Shown here piece by piece: positions 24,201 to 31,423 of a stretch of DNA of 33,477 nucleotides. The stretch is from Xinfangfangia pollutisoli (GTDB taxonomy: Bacteria; Pseudomonadota; Alphaproteobacteria; Rhodobacterales; Rhodobacteraceae). The position numbers and the translations under genes were made by a program. Position 1 is the first letter of the stretch. Every line of letters starts with the position of its first letter. A model generated the notes under the pieces. The model did no database searches. It was not told the DNA's origin and saw nothing but the letters and a program-made list of their open reading frames with translations. The stretch is from the NCBI RefSeq assembly GCF_020179405.1, contig NZ_JAICBZ010000045.1, positions 1 to 33,477 on the forward strand, read 5' to 3'.

Positions 24201-24644
24201 ATGATCCGCTACACGCTGCATTGCGCAGAAGGCCATGAATTCGAAAGCTGGTTCGCCGATGCGGCGGGCTATGACCGGCTGCAGGCGGCCGGCCAGGTCG
24301 GCTGTCCGATCTGCGGCTCGGCCAAGGTCGAAAAGCGGCTGATGGCCCCCGCGGTGCGTCCGGCCCGCAAGGCCGCGGCCGCCGCGACGGTGGAAAGCCG
24401 CCCGGCCCTGGCCGATCCGGGCAGCGAGATCGAGGCAAAGCTGCAGGAACTGCGCCGCCAGGTCGAGGCGAATTCCGAATATGTCGGCATGAACTTCGCC
24501 ACCGAGGCGCGGCGCATCCATGACGGCGACGCCCCCGAACGCGCGATCTATGGCGAGGCCCGCCCGGAAGAGGCGCGCCAGCTGATCGAGGATGGCGTGC
24601 CGGTGGCGCCCCTGCCCTTCCGTCCCGCGCGCAAGCAGAACTGA
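24201..24644 (+). CDS. DUF1178 family protein
   Basis: A 147-residue protein of DUF1178, a family of unknown function common in alpha- and betaproteobacteria. It opens MIRYTLHCAEGHEFESWF and has a CPICGS knuckle (about residues 35-40). With the earlier Cys8 and His12, this could bind zinc like rubredoxin-type ribbons. The middle is Ala/Arg-rich. The C-terminal half (YVGMNFATEARRIHDG, then RAIYGEA) is the best-conserved block of the family. GAGACGAAAG lies just before the ATG, and a candidate promoter lies upstream. It ends seven bases from the convergent moaB stop, with no terminator visible between them. Confidence 0.9.
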   Translation: MIRYTLHCAEGHEFESWFADAAGYDRLQAAGQVGCPICGSAKVEKRLMAPAVRPARKAAAAATVESRPALADPGSEIEAKLQELRRQVEANSEYVGMNFATEARRIHDGDAPERAIYGEARPEEARQLIEDGVPVAPLPFRPARKQN

Positions 24645-24650
24645 AGCGGG

Positions 24651-25193
24651 CTATTTCCGCCGCTTGTGTTCCTCAAGCCGCGGAAAGATTTCCACGAAAT
24701 TGCAGGGGCGGTGGCGGTAGTCCAGCTGCGCGGCCAGGATCTCGTCCCAGGCGTCGCGGCAGGCGCCGGGGCTGCCGGGCAGCGCGAACAGGTAAGTGCC
24801 GCCCGCAACCCCGCCCGTGGCGCGCGACTGCACTGCCGAGGTGCCGATCTTCTGCATCGAGACGATGGTGAAGACAGTGCCGAAGGCCTCGATCTCTTTT
24901 TCATAGACATCGCGATGCGCCTCGACCGTCACGTCGCGGCCGGTCAGGCCGGTGCCGCCGGTCGACAGGATCACGTCCACCTGCGGATCGGCGATCCAGG
25001 CGCGCAGCTGGGCGGCGATCTTGTCGCGGTCATCGGTCACGATGCCGCGTGCCGCCAGAACATGGCCCGCCGCCGTCAGCCGCTCGACCAGCGTATCGCC
25101 CGAACGGTCCTCGGCCGCGCTGCGGGTGTCGGACACGGTCAGCACCGCGATGCGGACGGGGATGAAGTCTTTCGTCTCGTCGATCCGTCCCAT
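24651..25193 (-). CDS. moaB: Molybdenum cofactor biosynthesis protein MoaB
   Basis: A 180-residue MoaB/Mog-fold protein. It has IAVLTVSDTRSAAEDRSGD, DDRDKIAAQL, the molybdopterin-binding STGGTGLTGRDVT, and KIGTSAVQSRATGG followed by FALPGSPGACRDAWDEI. In the cytoplasm this family adenylylates or binds molybdopterin during molybdenum cofactor synthesis; in many proteobacteria MoaB stands beside MogA with an uncertain role. The ATG at 25193 has AAGGGG eight bases upstream; the longer frame lies inside the LysE gene and is rejected. It starts two bases after the LysE stop, so it is in the operon of the glycosylase and exporter genes. Confidence 0.93.
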   Translation of the reverse strand: MGRIDETKDFIPVRIAVLTVSDTRSAAEDRSGDTLVERLTAAGHVLAARGIVTDDRDKIAAQLRAWIADPQVDVILSTGGTGLTGRDVTVEAHRDVYEKEIEAFGTVFTIVSMQKIGTSAVQSRATGGVAGGTYLFALPGSPGACRDAWDEILAAQLDYRHRPCNFVEIFPRLEEHKRRK

Positions 25194-25195
25194 CG

Positions 25196-25825
25196 CTATC
25201 CCCTTTGCAGAACCGCCAGCCGCAGCGCCAGCCCGGCGAAGATCGCGGCCGAGGCGCGCGACAGCCAGCGCGACAGCAGGGCGGACCGCGCCAGCCGCCC
25301 GCCGATCGAGCCCGCGAAGACCCCGACCACCCCATTCACCGCCAGCCCGCCCAGACAGAAGACCGCGCCCAGCGTCAGGATTTGCGGCAGAACCGCGCGG
25401 GCGGGATCGACGAATTGCGGCAGGAAGGCCAGGATGAACAGAATGACTTTCGGATTCAGCAGGTTGACCAGCGCCGCCTCGCGGAACACCTGGCCCATCG
25501 GCCGCGCCGCGACCTGGGTCGCGACCGGGCCCGGGGCCCTCAGCGCCTTGACCGCAAGCCACAGAAGATAGGCCACGCCGGCCCAGCGGATCGCCTCGAA
25601 CGCGGCCGGATGGGCGGCGACCAGCGCGCCAAGCCCAAGGCCTGCCGCCAGAACCTGCACCATCCCGCCGGCGGCGATGCCCAGATTGGCGGCCATTCCG
25701 GCGCTCTTGCCACCCTTCAGCCCCTGGCCCAGGCAGAACATCATATCCGCCCCCGGCGTCAGGTTCAGCGCCAGCGCGGCCGGGGCGAAGGCCAGAAGCG
25801 TCAGCGGCTCGACCGGCAGGATCAT
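25196..25825 (-). CDS. LysE/RhtB family amino-acid exporter
   Basis: A 209-residue inner-membrane protein with about six hydrophobic helices. It carries the family signature [19 protein letters not shown] near residues 21-39 and [19 protein letters not shown] near 120. LysE/RhtB proteins export amino acids such as lysine, threonine or homoserine lactone; the substrate here cannot be told. The start overlaps the uracil-DNA glycosylase stop (ATGA) and the stop lies two bases before moaB. Upstream in-frame extension to 26338 lies inside the glycosylase gene and is rejected. Confidence 0.9.
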   Translation of the reverse strand: MILPVEPLTLLAFAPAALALNLTPGADMMFCLGQGLKGGKSAGMAANLGIAAGGMVQVLAAGLGLGALVAAHPAAFEAIRWAGVAYLLWLAVKALRAPGPVATQVAARPMGQVFREAALVNLLNPKVILFILAFLPQFVDPARAVLPQILTLGAVFCLGGLAVNGVVGVFAGSIGGRLARSALLSRWLSRASAAIFAGLALRLAVLQRG

Positions 25826-26658
25826 CGCCCGAGCCGCGCCTTCAGCGCCAGAAGGTCGGCCCAGGCCTCGCGCTTGGCAATCGGGTTGCGCAGAAGATAG
25901 GCCGGGTGGGTCATCGGCAGCAGCGGCCGGCCCAGCGCGGTCACCCAATTGCCGCGGGCGCGCAGGATGCCGCGATGGCCGGTCAGCGCCGACAGGGGCG
26001 TATTGCCCATGACCACGATCACTTCCGGGTCGACCAGTTCGATATGCCGGGTGACGAAGGGCTGCATCATCGCGATCTCGGCCGGTTCGGGGTCGCGATT
26101 GCCGGGCGGGCGCCAATACATGACATTGGTGATATACAGCGCCGCCTCGGCATCGGGGCTGTGGCGCGACAGGCCGATCGCCGCGAACATCCGGTCCAGC
26201 AACTGGCCGGCGCGGCCGACGAAGGGCTTGCCCTCGATATCCTCGTCGCGGCCCGGCGCCTCGCCCAGGATCAGGACCCGCGCCTTGGGGTTGCCGTCCG
26301 AGAACACCGTGTTGCGCGCGCCCTTTTTCAGGTCGCACAGCTCGAACCCCTGCACCGCCTCGCGCAGCGCCTCAAGCGAGCCGGCGGCGGCCGCCACCGC
26401 GCGCGCGACCGCGACCGGGTCTTCGGCCGGGCGGGGCGCGGGCTTGGGCGCGGCCGCAGCGGCGGGGGCGGTGCTGCGCGCCGATGCGGGGGGGCGGGCC
26501 GCGGTTTCCGCGGCCAAAGCGAAGCGGTCGACCGGGCCCTCGCCCAGCACCTCATCCACCCCGGCATCCAGCTGCCAGGCCAGCGCCGCAAGTGCGGCGT
26601 GCCAATCCGCGGCGATCCTCTCCGCAGCGATCCCGGTCATGGCGGTCTCGATTCCCAT
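25822..26658 (-). CDS. Uracil-DNA glycosylase, family-4-like, lacking Fe-S cysteines
   Basis: A 278-residue DNA repair enzyme that removes uracil from DNA. Core motifs are [20 protein letters not shown] (about 132-151) and HPAYLLRN (His251). An Ala/Pro-rich linker (about 53-85) separates an N-terminal segment from the catalytic domain. Canonical family-4 enzymes bind a 4Fe-4S cluster with four cysteines; this protein has one cysteine in all (Cys108, LCDLKKG), and the usual CRPPGNR reads WRPPGNR. An alternative start is Met7 at 26640. It diverges from pyrB across a 114-base gap and leads the exporter-moaB transcript with an ATGA overlap. Confidence 0.9.
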   Translation of the reverse strand: MGIETAMTGIAAERIAADWHAALAALAWQLDAGVDEVLGEGPVDRFALAAETAARPPASARSTAPAAAAAPKPAPRPAEDPVAVARAVAAAAGSLEALREAVQGFELCDLKKGARNTVFSDGNPKARVLILGEAPGRDEDIEGKPFVGRAGQLLDRMFAAIGLSRHSPDAEAALYITNVMYWRPPGNRDPEPAEIAMMQPFVTRHIELVDPEVIVVMGNTPLSALTGHRGILRARGNWVTALGRPLLPMTHPAYLLRNPIAKREAWADLLALKARLGR

Positions 26659-26719
26659 GCCCGCCAGCCTAGGGGTGGGCGCGGGCCGCGGCAATGGGCC
26701 CCGACCGGCAGGCTGCCGC

Positions 26720-26748
26720 TTGCCCCCTGCCCGCGGCTTTGCCATAAG
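26720..26748 (+). promoter_or_regulatory. Candidate promoter of the pyrB operon
   Basis: TTGCCC (26720-26725) and CATAAG (26743-26748) are 17 bases apart, giving an expected transcript start near 26755. The pyrB Shine-Dalgarno GAGGGGA (26758-26764) follows directly. The leader would be under 20 bases, leaving no room for a pyrimidine attenuator. Both boxes are weak matches. Confidence 0.4.
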
Positions 26749-26772
26749 CGGCCAAACCGAGGGGATTTGCCC

Positions 26773-27735
26773 ATGGCCTTCCGCGCGCGCCACCTTCTGG
26801 GGATCGAGCAGCTGACGCCGCTTGAGATCACCACCATTCTTGATCTGGCCGAGCGCTATGTCGACCTGAACCGCCGCACCGTGAAACAGTCGGATGTGCT
26901 GGCGGGGATGACCCAGATCAACCTGTTCTTCGAGAATTCGACCCGCACCCAATCCAGTTTCGAACTGGCGGGCAAGCGACTGGGCGCCGATGTGATGAAC
27001 ATGTCGGTGGCGAATTCCTCCGTGAAGAAGGGCGAGACGCTGATCGACACGGCGATGACGCTGAACGCCATGCATCCCGATCTGCTGGTGGTACGCCACC
27101 AGTCCTCGGGCGCGGTGAACCTTCTGGCGCAGAAGGTGGATTGCGCGGTTCTGAATGCGGGCGACGGGCGGCATGAACACCCGACCCAGGCTTTGCTGGA
27201 CGCGCTGACCATCCGCCGCGCCAAGGGCCGGCTGCAGCGGCTGACCGTGGCGATCTGTGGCGACGTGGCGCATAGCCGGGTGGCGCGGTCGAACCTGATC
27301 CTGCTCGGCAAGATGGAAAACCGCCTGCGCCTGGTCGGCCCGCCGACGCTGATGCCGCCCGGCGTCGCCGATCTGGGCTGCGAGGTCTATGGCGACATGG
27401 CCGAGGGGCTGAAGGGCGCCGATGTCGTGATGATGCTGCGGCTGCAGAAGGAACGGATGGACGGCGGCTTCATCCCGTCCGAGCGGGAATATTACCACCG
27501 CTACGGGCTGGATGCCGAGAAGCTGGCCCATGCCAAGCCCGATGCCATCGTGATGCATCCGGGTCCGATGAACCGCGGCGTCGAGATCGACGGCGAGTTG
27601 GCCGATGACATCAACCGCTCGGTGATCCAGGATCAGGTCGAGATGGGCGTGGCCGTGCGCATGGCCTGCATGGACCTGCTGGCCCGCAACCTGCGCGCCG
27701 AACGCGGCCGCAAGCTGGTGGGGACGATGGTATGA
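26773..27735 (+). CDS. pyrB: Aspartate carbamoyltransferase, catalytic chain (PyrB)
   Basis: A 320-residue enzyme joining carbamoyl phosphate and aspartate, the first committed step of pyrimidine synthesis. The carbamoyl-phosphate loop [20 protein letters not shown] (STRT at 56-59) is intact, as are the second-site loop [35 protein letters not shown] and [11 protein letters not shown]. The length matches unregulated bacterial chains of about 310-340 residues. There is no pyrI regulatory gene beside it. The operon instead carries a dihydroorotase-like pseudoenzyme, as in the class A transcarbamoylases of Pseudomonas, where such a partner forms a dodecameric complex. The stop overlaps the following small gene (ATGA). 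Confidence 0.96.
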   Translation: MAFRARHLLGIEQLTPLEITTILDLAERYVDLNRRTVKQSDVLAGMTQINLFFENSTRTQSSFELAGKRLGADVMNMSVANSSVKKGETLIDTAMTLNAMHPDLLVVRHQSSGAVNLLAQKVDCAVLNAGDGRHEHPTQALLDALTIRRAKGRLQRLTVAICGDVAHSRVARSNLILLGKMENRLRLVGPPTLMPPGVADLGCEVYGDMAEGLKGADVVMMLRLQKERMDGGFIPSEREYYHRYGLDAEKLAHAKPDAIVMHPGPMNRGVEIDGELADDINRSVIQDQVEMGVAVRMACMDLLARNLRAERGRKLVGTMV

Positions 27736-27869
27736 CCGGTCGGCCCGACCGCGACCCCATTCCCGACCGCAAGCCCACAAGGGCCGAGATGCGCACCGGG
27801 GGCATGGTGGCGGCGGCGGTGCTGCTGTTTCTGGCCGTCTTCACCGTGATCTTCGTGGCGATGGGCTAG
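27732..27869 (+). CDS. 45-residue single-span membrane peptide in the pyr operon
   Basis: A small open frame starting [20 protein letters not shown]. It has a charged cytoplasmic-looking N-terminus of about 23 residues followed by one hydrophobic span ([20 protein letters not shown]) to the stop. It begins on an ATGA overlap with pyrB and ends five bases before the next gene, exactly filling the gap, which supports it as a real gene. I do not recognise a family. A membrane-anchoring or regulatory role for the pyr proteins is a guess. Confidence 0.65.
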   Translation: MTGRPDRDPIPDRKPTRAEMRTGGMVAAAVLLFLAVFTVIFVAMG

Positions 27870-27874
27870 CGGTC

Positions 27875-28318
27875 ATGGCCAAGATCTCGCCCGATCCGCT
27901 TCTGCGCCGCGACCTGCCGCTGGACAGCGACGAAAGGCTTTTGGCCGAATGGCGGGCCGATCCGGTCACCTATTGGAAGAACCACCTGATCCTGGCGGTG
28001 ATCCTGGGCTTTCTGGCCGGGCTGGTGCTGGTCTGGCTGGGCAATCCCTTTCCCTGGACCGGGCCGGTCGCGGCCGTTCTGGCGATCTTCGCCCGCGCCT
28101 TCTACCTGCGCTCGGAAGCCTTGGGCGACAGCTGGCGGCTGACCCAGCGCCGGCTTCTGGGCCCGGGCGGGCGCGAGATCTTGCTGCGTGCGATCAAGGA
28201 GGTGCGCCCCTTCCTGGGCGATGCACAGATCGTCACCCATTCCGGCGACAAGCATCTGATGAAATACTTGGCCGACGCCCGGGCGGTGATCGCCCGGATC
28301 GACGAGGCGCGGCGATGA
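27875..28318 (+). CDS. Hypothetical membrane protein with two helices and PH-like tail
   Basis: A 147-residue protein of unknown function. A charged N-terminus (about 1-35) is followed by two adjacent hydrophobic helices (about 37-55 and 62-78) and a cytoplasmic tail. In the tail, DSWRLTQRRLLGPGGREILLRAIKEV resembles the strand pattern of bacterial PH-like (DUF304-type) domains; I quote it only as a resemblance. It lies between pyrB and the dihydroorotase-like gene, and its stop overlaps the next gene (ATGA). The next protein has the same overall plan, so the two may form a complex. Confidence 0.8.
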   Translation: MAKISPDPLLRRDLPLDSDERLLAEWRADPVTYWKNHLILAVILGFLAGLVLVWLGNPFPWTGPVAAVLAIFARAFYLRSEALGDSWRLTQRRLLGPGGREILLRAIKEVRPFLGDAQIVTHSGDKHLMKYLADARAVIARIDEARR

Positions 28319-28953
28319 CCGACCTGGCCGAACCCGCGCTTTCTGCACCGCCGCCCGCGCCGGTTCCGGCAGGCTGGGACGGCATTCTTGACGCGGATGA
28401 GCGGATCCTGTGGCAGGACCAGCCCGTGCCGGGGGTAGACTGGGCGGCGCTGGTCGATCCGCGCACAGCCTTTGGCCTGTTCTTCGCCGGTTTCGCCCTG
28501 TTCTGGACCATGACCGCCCGCCAGATGCCCGGCACCGGCGCGGTCTTTCCCGTCTTCGGCCTGCCCTTCCTGCTTGCCGGGCTGCACATGGCCTTCGGGC
28601 GGGTGATCTGGGAGGCCCATCTGCGGGCGCGCACCCATTACACCCTGACCGACCGGCACGCCTTCATCGCCACCCGCACCCTTGGCAAGCGCCGGCTTGA
28701 CCGTTTCGCGCTGGATGCCCAGACGCCGCTGGTGCTGGAAATCGGCCCGCCCGGCTCGGTCTATTTCGGCGAAAGCGCGATCCGGCATGGCGTCTCGGGC
28801 CCGGGCTGGCATGGCATGGGCCGCCATGGCCGGACCCGCAGCTTCACCGAACGCCGCCGCCACGGGTTCGAGCGCATCGCCGATGCGCGCGCCGTCTACC
28901 AGCTTCTGCGCGAGGCCACGGCCCGCCTTTCCCCCGCGGACAAACACGCATGA
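28315..28953 (+). CDS. Hypothetical membrane protein, PH-like, partner of the preceding gene
   Basis: A 212-residue protein of unknown function. It has a Pro/Ala-rich N-terminus, a DADERILWQDQP segment like that opening many PH-like membrane proteins, helices at about 51-67 and 76-96, then THYTLTDRHAFIATRTLGKR, the phrase I associate with bacterial PH-like domains. The C-terminal part is rich in Gly, His and Arg (ending near ADKHA). The start overlaps the previous stop and the end overlaps the dihydroorotase-like start, both as ATGA. It is therefore tightly built into the pyr operon. No enzymatic motif is visible. Confidence 0.82.
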   Translation: MTDLAEPALSAPPPAPVPAGWDGILDADERILWQDQPVPGVDWAALVDPRTAFGLFFAGFALFWTMTARQMPGTGAVFPVFGLPFLLAGLHMAFGRVIWEAHLRARTHYTLTDRHAFIATRTLGKRRLDRFALDAQTPLVLEIGPPGSVYFGESAIRHGVSGPGWHGMGRHGRTRSFTERRRHGFERIADARAVYQLLREATARLSPADKHA

Positions 28954-30227
28954 TCCTTCACTTCTCCAATGCCCGCCTGATCGACCCCGAAAGCGGCAGC
29001 GATGCCCTGGGCACGCTGACGGTCCGCGATGGCCAGATCCTGGCCGTGAACGAGACCAAGCCGCCCAAGGGCGCCACAGTGGTGGATTGCGGCGGCAAAT
29101 GCCTTGCCCCCGGCATCATCGACTGGGGCGTGAAGATCGGCGAGCCCGGGGAACGGCACCGCGAAAGCTTCCGCTCGGCCGGGCTGGCCGCGGCGGCGGG
29201 CGGGGTGACCACGATCATCGCGCGCCCCGACACCACGCCCGCGATCGACACGCCCGAAACGCTGGAATTCGTCACCCGCCGCGCGGCCGAGGCAAGCCCC
29301 GTGCGCATCCGCCACATGGCCGCCCTGACCAAGGGCCGGCAGGGCCGCGAGATGACCGAGATCGGCTTTCTGCTGGATGCCGGCGCCCTGGCCTTTACCG
29401 ATGTCTTCGCCGTCTCGACCGATACCAAGGCGCTGGGCCGCGCGCTGACCTATGCGCGTTCTCTGGGCGCGCTGGTGATCGGCCATGTGCAAGAGCCGGG
29501 CCTGTCGGCCGGCGGGTCGGCGACCTCGGGCAAATTCGCCAGCCTGCGCGGCTTGCCGCATGTCTCGCCCATGGCGGAACGGATGGGGCTGGAGCGCGAT
29601 CTGGCGCTGGCCGAAATGACCGGCGTGCGCTTCCATGCCGATCAGGTGACCAGCGCGGTGTCGCTGCCGGCGCTGAGCCGCGCCAAGGCGGCGGGGCTGG
29701 ATGTGACGGCGGGCACCTCGATCCACCATCTGACGCTGAACGAATTCGATGTCGGCGACTATCGCACCTTCTTCAAATTCACCCCGCCGCTGCGGTCGGA
29801 AGAAGCCCGCCAGGCGGTGATCGCGGCGCTGGCCGATGGGCTGATCGACGTGATCGCCAGTTTCCACACCCCGGCCGATGAGGAATCGAAGCGCCTGCCC
29901 TTCGAGGAGGCGGCCTCGGGCGCGGTGGGGTTGGAAACCTTCCTGCCCGCGGCGATGCGGCTGTATCATGGCGGGCATCTGTCGCTGCCCGAACTGTTCC
30001 GCGCCATGGCCTTGAACCCCGCCAGGCGGCTGGGCCTGCCGCAGGGCCGGCTTTCGCCGGGCGCGCCGGCCGATCTGGTGCTGTTCGACCCCGACGCGCC
30101 CTTCCAGATGGACCGTTTCAAGCTGCGCTCGAAATCGAAGAACACGCCCTTTGACGGCGCGCGGATGGAAGGTAAGGTCCTGGCAACCTGGGTCGGCGGC
30201 GCCGAAGTGTTCCGGGCCGAGGGCTAG
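28950..30227 (+). CDS. Dihydroorotase-like pseudoenzyme (PyrX/PyrC' type)
   Basis: A 425-residue amidohydrolase-fold protein that standard annotation would call dihydroorotase. Key residues are missing. The metal-binding HxH after the PGxID strand reads DWGVK, so Gly60 and Lys62 replace both histidines. The later metal His (normally in HVST) is Gln232. The catalytic Asp (normally DHAPH) is Phe305 in SFHTPADEE. Asp151 and His179 remain. The fold is otherwise well kept, including the substrate-side phrase RPDTTPAID. In Pseudomonas a non-catalytic PyrC' (PyrX) stabilises aspartate carbamoyltransferase, and pyrB is in this operon, so a structural role is likely. A true dihydroorotase must be elsewhere in the genome. 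It starts on an ATGA overlap. Confidence 0.9.
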   Translation: MILHFSNARLIDPESGSDALGTLTVRDGQILAVNETKPPKGATVVDCGGKCLAPGIIDWGVKIGEPGERHRESFRSAGLAAAAGGVTTIIARPDTTPAIDTPETLEFVTRRAAEASPVRIRHMAALTKGRQGREMTEIGFLLDAGALAFTDVFAVSTDTKALGRALTYARSLGALVIGHVQEPGLSAGGSATSGKFASLRGLPHVSPMAERMGLERDLALAEMTGVRFHADQVTSAVSLPALSRAKAAGLDVTAGTSIHHLTLNEFDVGDYRTFFKFTPPLRSEEARQAVIAALADGLIDVIASFHTPADEESKRLPFEEAASGAVGLETFLPAAMRLYHGGHLSLPELFRAMALNPARRLGLPQGRLSPGAPADLVLFDPDAPFQMDRFKLRSKSKNTPFDGARMEGKVLATWVGGAEVFRAEG

Positions 30228-30237
30228 GGGCGAAGCC

Positions 30238-30259
30238 GCGGGCCTGCAAGAAGGCCCGC
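30238..30259 (+). other. Hairpin between the dihydroorotase-like gene and plsY
   Basis: A perfect 8-bp stem (GCGGGCCT/AGGCCCGC) with a 6-base loop begins 11 bases after the stop codon. It is followed by AACAAGG, not by Ts, so it is a weak intrinsic terminator at best. It may reduce read-through into plsY or stabilise the 3' end of the pyr message. Confidence 0.5.
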
Positions 30260-30281
30260 AACAAGGCTCTGGCGAAGGGGC

Positions 30282-30311
30282 CAGACAAGAACAGGGCAGA
30301 CAAGAACGGGG
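30282..30311 (+). repeat. Tandem 15-base direct repeat in the plsY leader
   Basis: Two adjacent copies, CAGACAAGAACAGGG (30282-30296) and CAGACAAGAACGGGG (30297-30311), differ at one base. The second ends eight bases before the plsY ATG, so each copy carries a purine-rich, Shine-Dalgarno-like tail. It may be a simple duplication that doubled the ribosome-binding region. Confidence 0.85.
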
Positions 30312-30319
30312 CGGGCATC

Positions 30320-30946
30320 ATGCCGGAACTGCTAAGCGACACGACGGTGCTGATCCTGACCGCGATCTGCGCCTATCTGCTGGGCTCGGTGCCCTTCGGT
30401 GTGGTCACCACGCGGCTGATGGGCCTGGGCGATCTGCGCCGGATCGGATCGGGCAATATCGGCGCCACCAATGTGCTGCGCACCGGCAACAAGCCCGCGG
30501 CGCTGGCGACGCTTTTGCTGGATGGCGGCAAGGGCGCGGTGGCGGTGCTGCTGGCAAGGGCGCTGGTGGGGGCCGAAGATGCGGCGCAAGTGGCTGGTCT
30601 GGCGGCGTTTCTGGGCCATCTTTACCCGGTCTGGCTGGGCTTCAAGGGCGGCAAGGGCGTGGCCACTTTCCTGGGCACGATGATCGCGCTGGCCTGGCCG
30701 GTCGGTCTGGCCTGCTGCGCCACCTGGCTGGTCGCGGTGCTGGTGACGCGCATCTCTTCGGTCGGCGCGCTGATGGCCGCGGGCCTGGCGCCCTTGTGGC
30801 TGTTCGTCTTCGATCACGGCCGCCTGCTGGCGCTGACCGCGATTTTCACCCTGCTGATCTACTTCCGCCACGCCGCCAATCTGGCGCGGCTGAAGGCCGG
30901 GACCGAGCCGAAGATCGGCCAGAAAAGCGCCCCCGGGCCCGGCTGA
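30320..30946 (+). CDS. plsY: Acyl-phosphate:glycerol-3-phosphate acyltransferase (PlsY)
   Basis: A 208-residue inner-membrane enzyme that acylates glycerol-3-phosphate using acyl-phosphate, the first step of phospholipid synthesis. The three conserved motifs are visible: GSGNIGATNVLRTG (about 43-56), LDGGKGAVAV, and GHLYPVWLGFKGGKGVAT. Five or so hydrophobic helices match the family and the length is usual (about 200). It is 92 bases downstream of the dihydroorotase-like gene, behind a hairpin and a tandem repeat. The distance suggests partly independent expression. GGGGCGGG lies just upstream of the ATG. Confidence 0.96.
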   Translation: MPELLSDTTVLILTAICAYLLGSVPFGVVTTRLMGLGDLRRIGSGNIGATNVLRTGNKPAALATLLLDGGKGAVAVLLARALVGAEDAAQVAGLAAFLGHLYPVWLGFKGGKGVATFLGTMIALAWPVGLACCATWLVAVLVTRISSVGALMAAGLAPLWLFVFDHGRLLALTAIFTLLIYFRHAANLARLKAGTEPKIGQKSAPGPG

Positions 30947-30958
30947 CCCCGAAGAAAA

Positions 30959-30992
30959 GGGGCGGCCCCAGGCCATGGCCCGGCCCCGCCCC
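30959..30992. terminator. Possible bidirectional terminator between plsY and a convergent gene
   Basis: GGGGCGG (30959-30965) can pair with CCGCCCC (30986-30992), enclosing a GGCCATGGCC palindrome. It sits in the 57-base gap between two convergent genes. On the minus strand the A-run before it would read as a T-tract after the stem (CTTTTCTTC). It would serve the minus-strand gene better than plsY. Confidence 0.45.
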
Positions 30993-31003
30993 GGCATCGC
31001 GCG

Positions 31004-31246
31004 TTACTTGGCAGCCAGCCGCTCGACCGCTTCGGCGGTGCGTTTGGTATTGTCGTGAATGCCGATCACGATGAAGAACATCCCGGCGAAGACGATGGCA
31101 TACAGAATGCCGCCGATGACGATGCCCAGACCCTCGATCCGGCCCTGGCCCATGGCCATGAAGCCCACCGCGATCCCGCCGATGGCGATCAGCGCCGCCA
31201 GGCACCAGACCAGCACGTCAAGCGAATTGATGATGAATGTGCGCAT
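31004..31246 (-). CDS. Small membrane protein of unknown function
   Basis: An 80-residue protein from the ATG at 31246; the longer frame to 31405 lacks support. It has two hydrophobic helices (about residues 9-30 and 42-62) separated by a glycine-rich turn (MAMGQGRIEGLG). A short charged cytoplasmic tail (HDNTKRTAEAVERLAAK) could form a coiled coil. Small two-helix proteins of this type are common in Rhodobacteraceae; I do not recognise a named family with certainty. GGGA stands about eight bases before the start. It is 177 bases downstream of gshA and converges on plsY. That gap contains an inverted repeat TGACC-TTG-GGTCA near 31349 that could be a regulator site or chance. Confidence 0.75.
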   Translation of the reverse strand: MRTFIINSLDVLVWCLAALIAIGGIAVGFMAMGQGRIEGLGIVIGGILYAIVFAGMFFIVIGIHDNTKRTAEAVERLAAK

Positions 31247-31423
31247 ATCCCGTTCCCTTTTGCTGTGAAATGCCCTGGGACAGGCCCGAAAACCGTGATT
31301 GAAAATGAAATGGGGCCCTGCCCGACGCAAACCTGCATCTGGCCATGACCTTGGGTCAAGCGGGGATTTCCCGCCCGGGCGGGCAGGTCGGGCGGCGGGG
31401 TTCACGCCTTGCGGGAAAGGGCG

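Noticed and set aside
25822-27780. Extended 652-codon frame joining the glycosylase to sequence opposite pyrB
   Set aside because: The part beyond 26658 is antisense to pyrB and unlike any glycosylase N-terminus.
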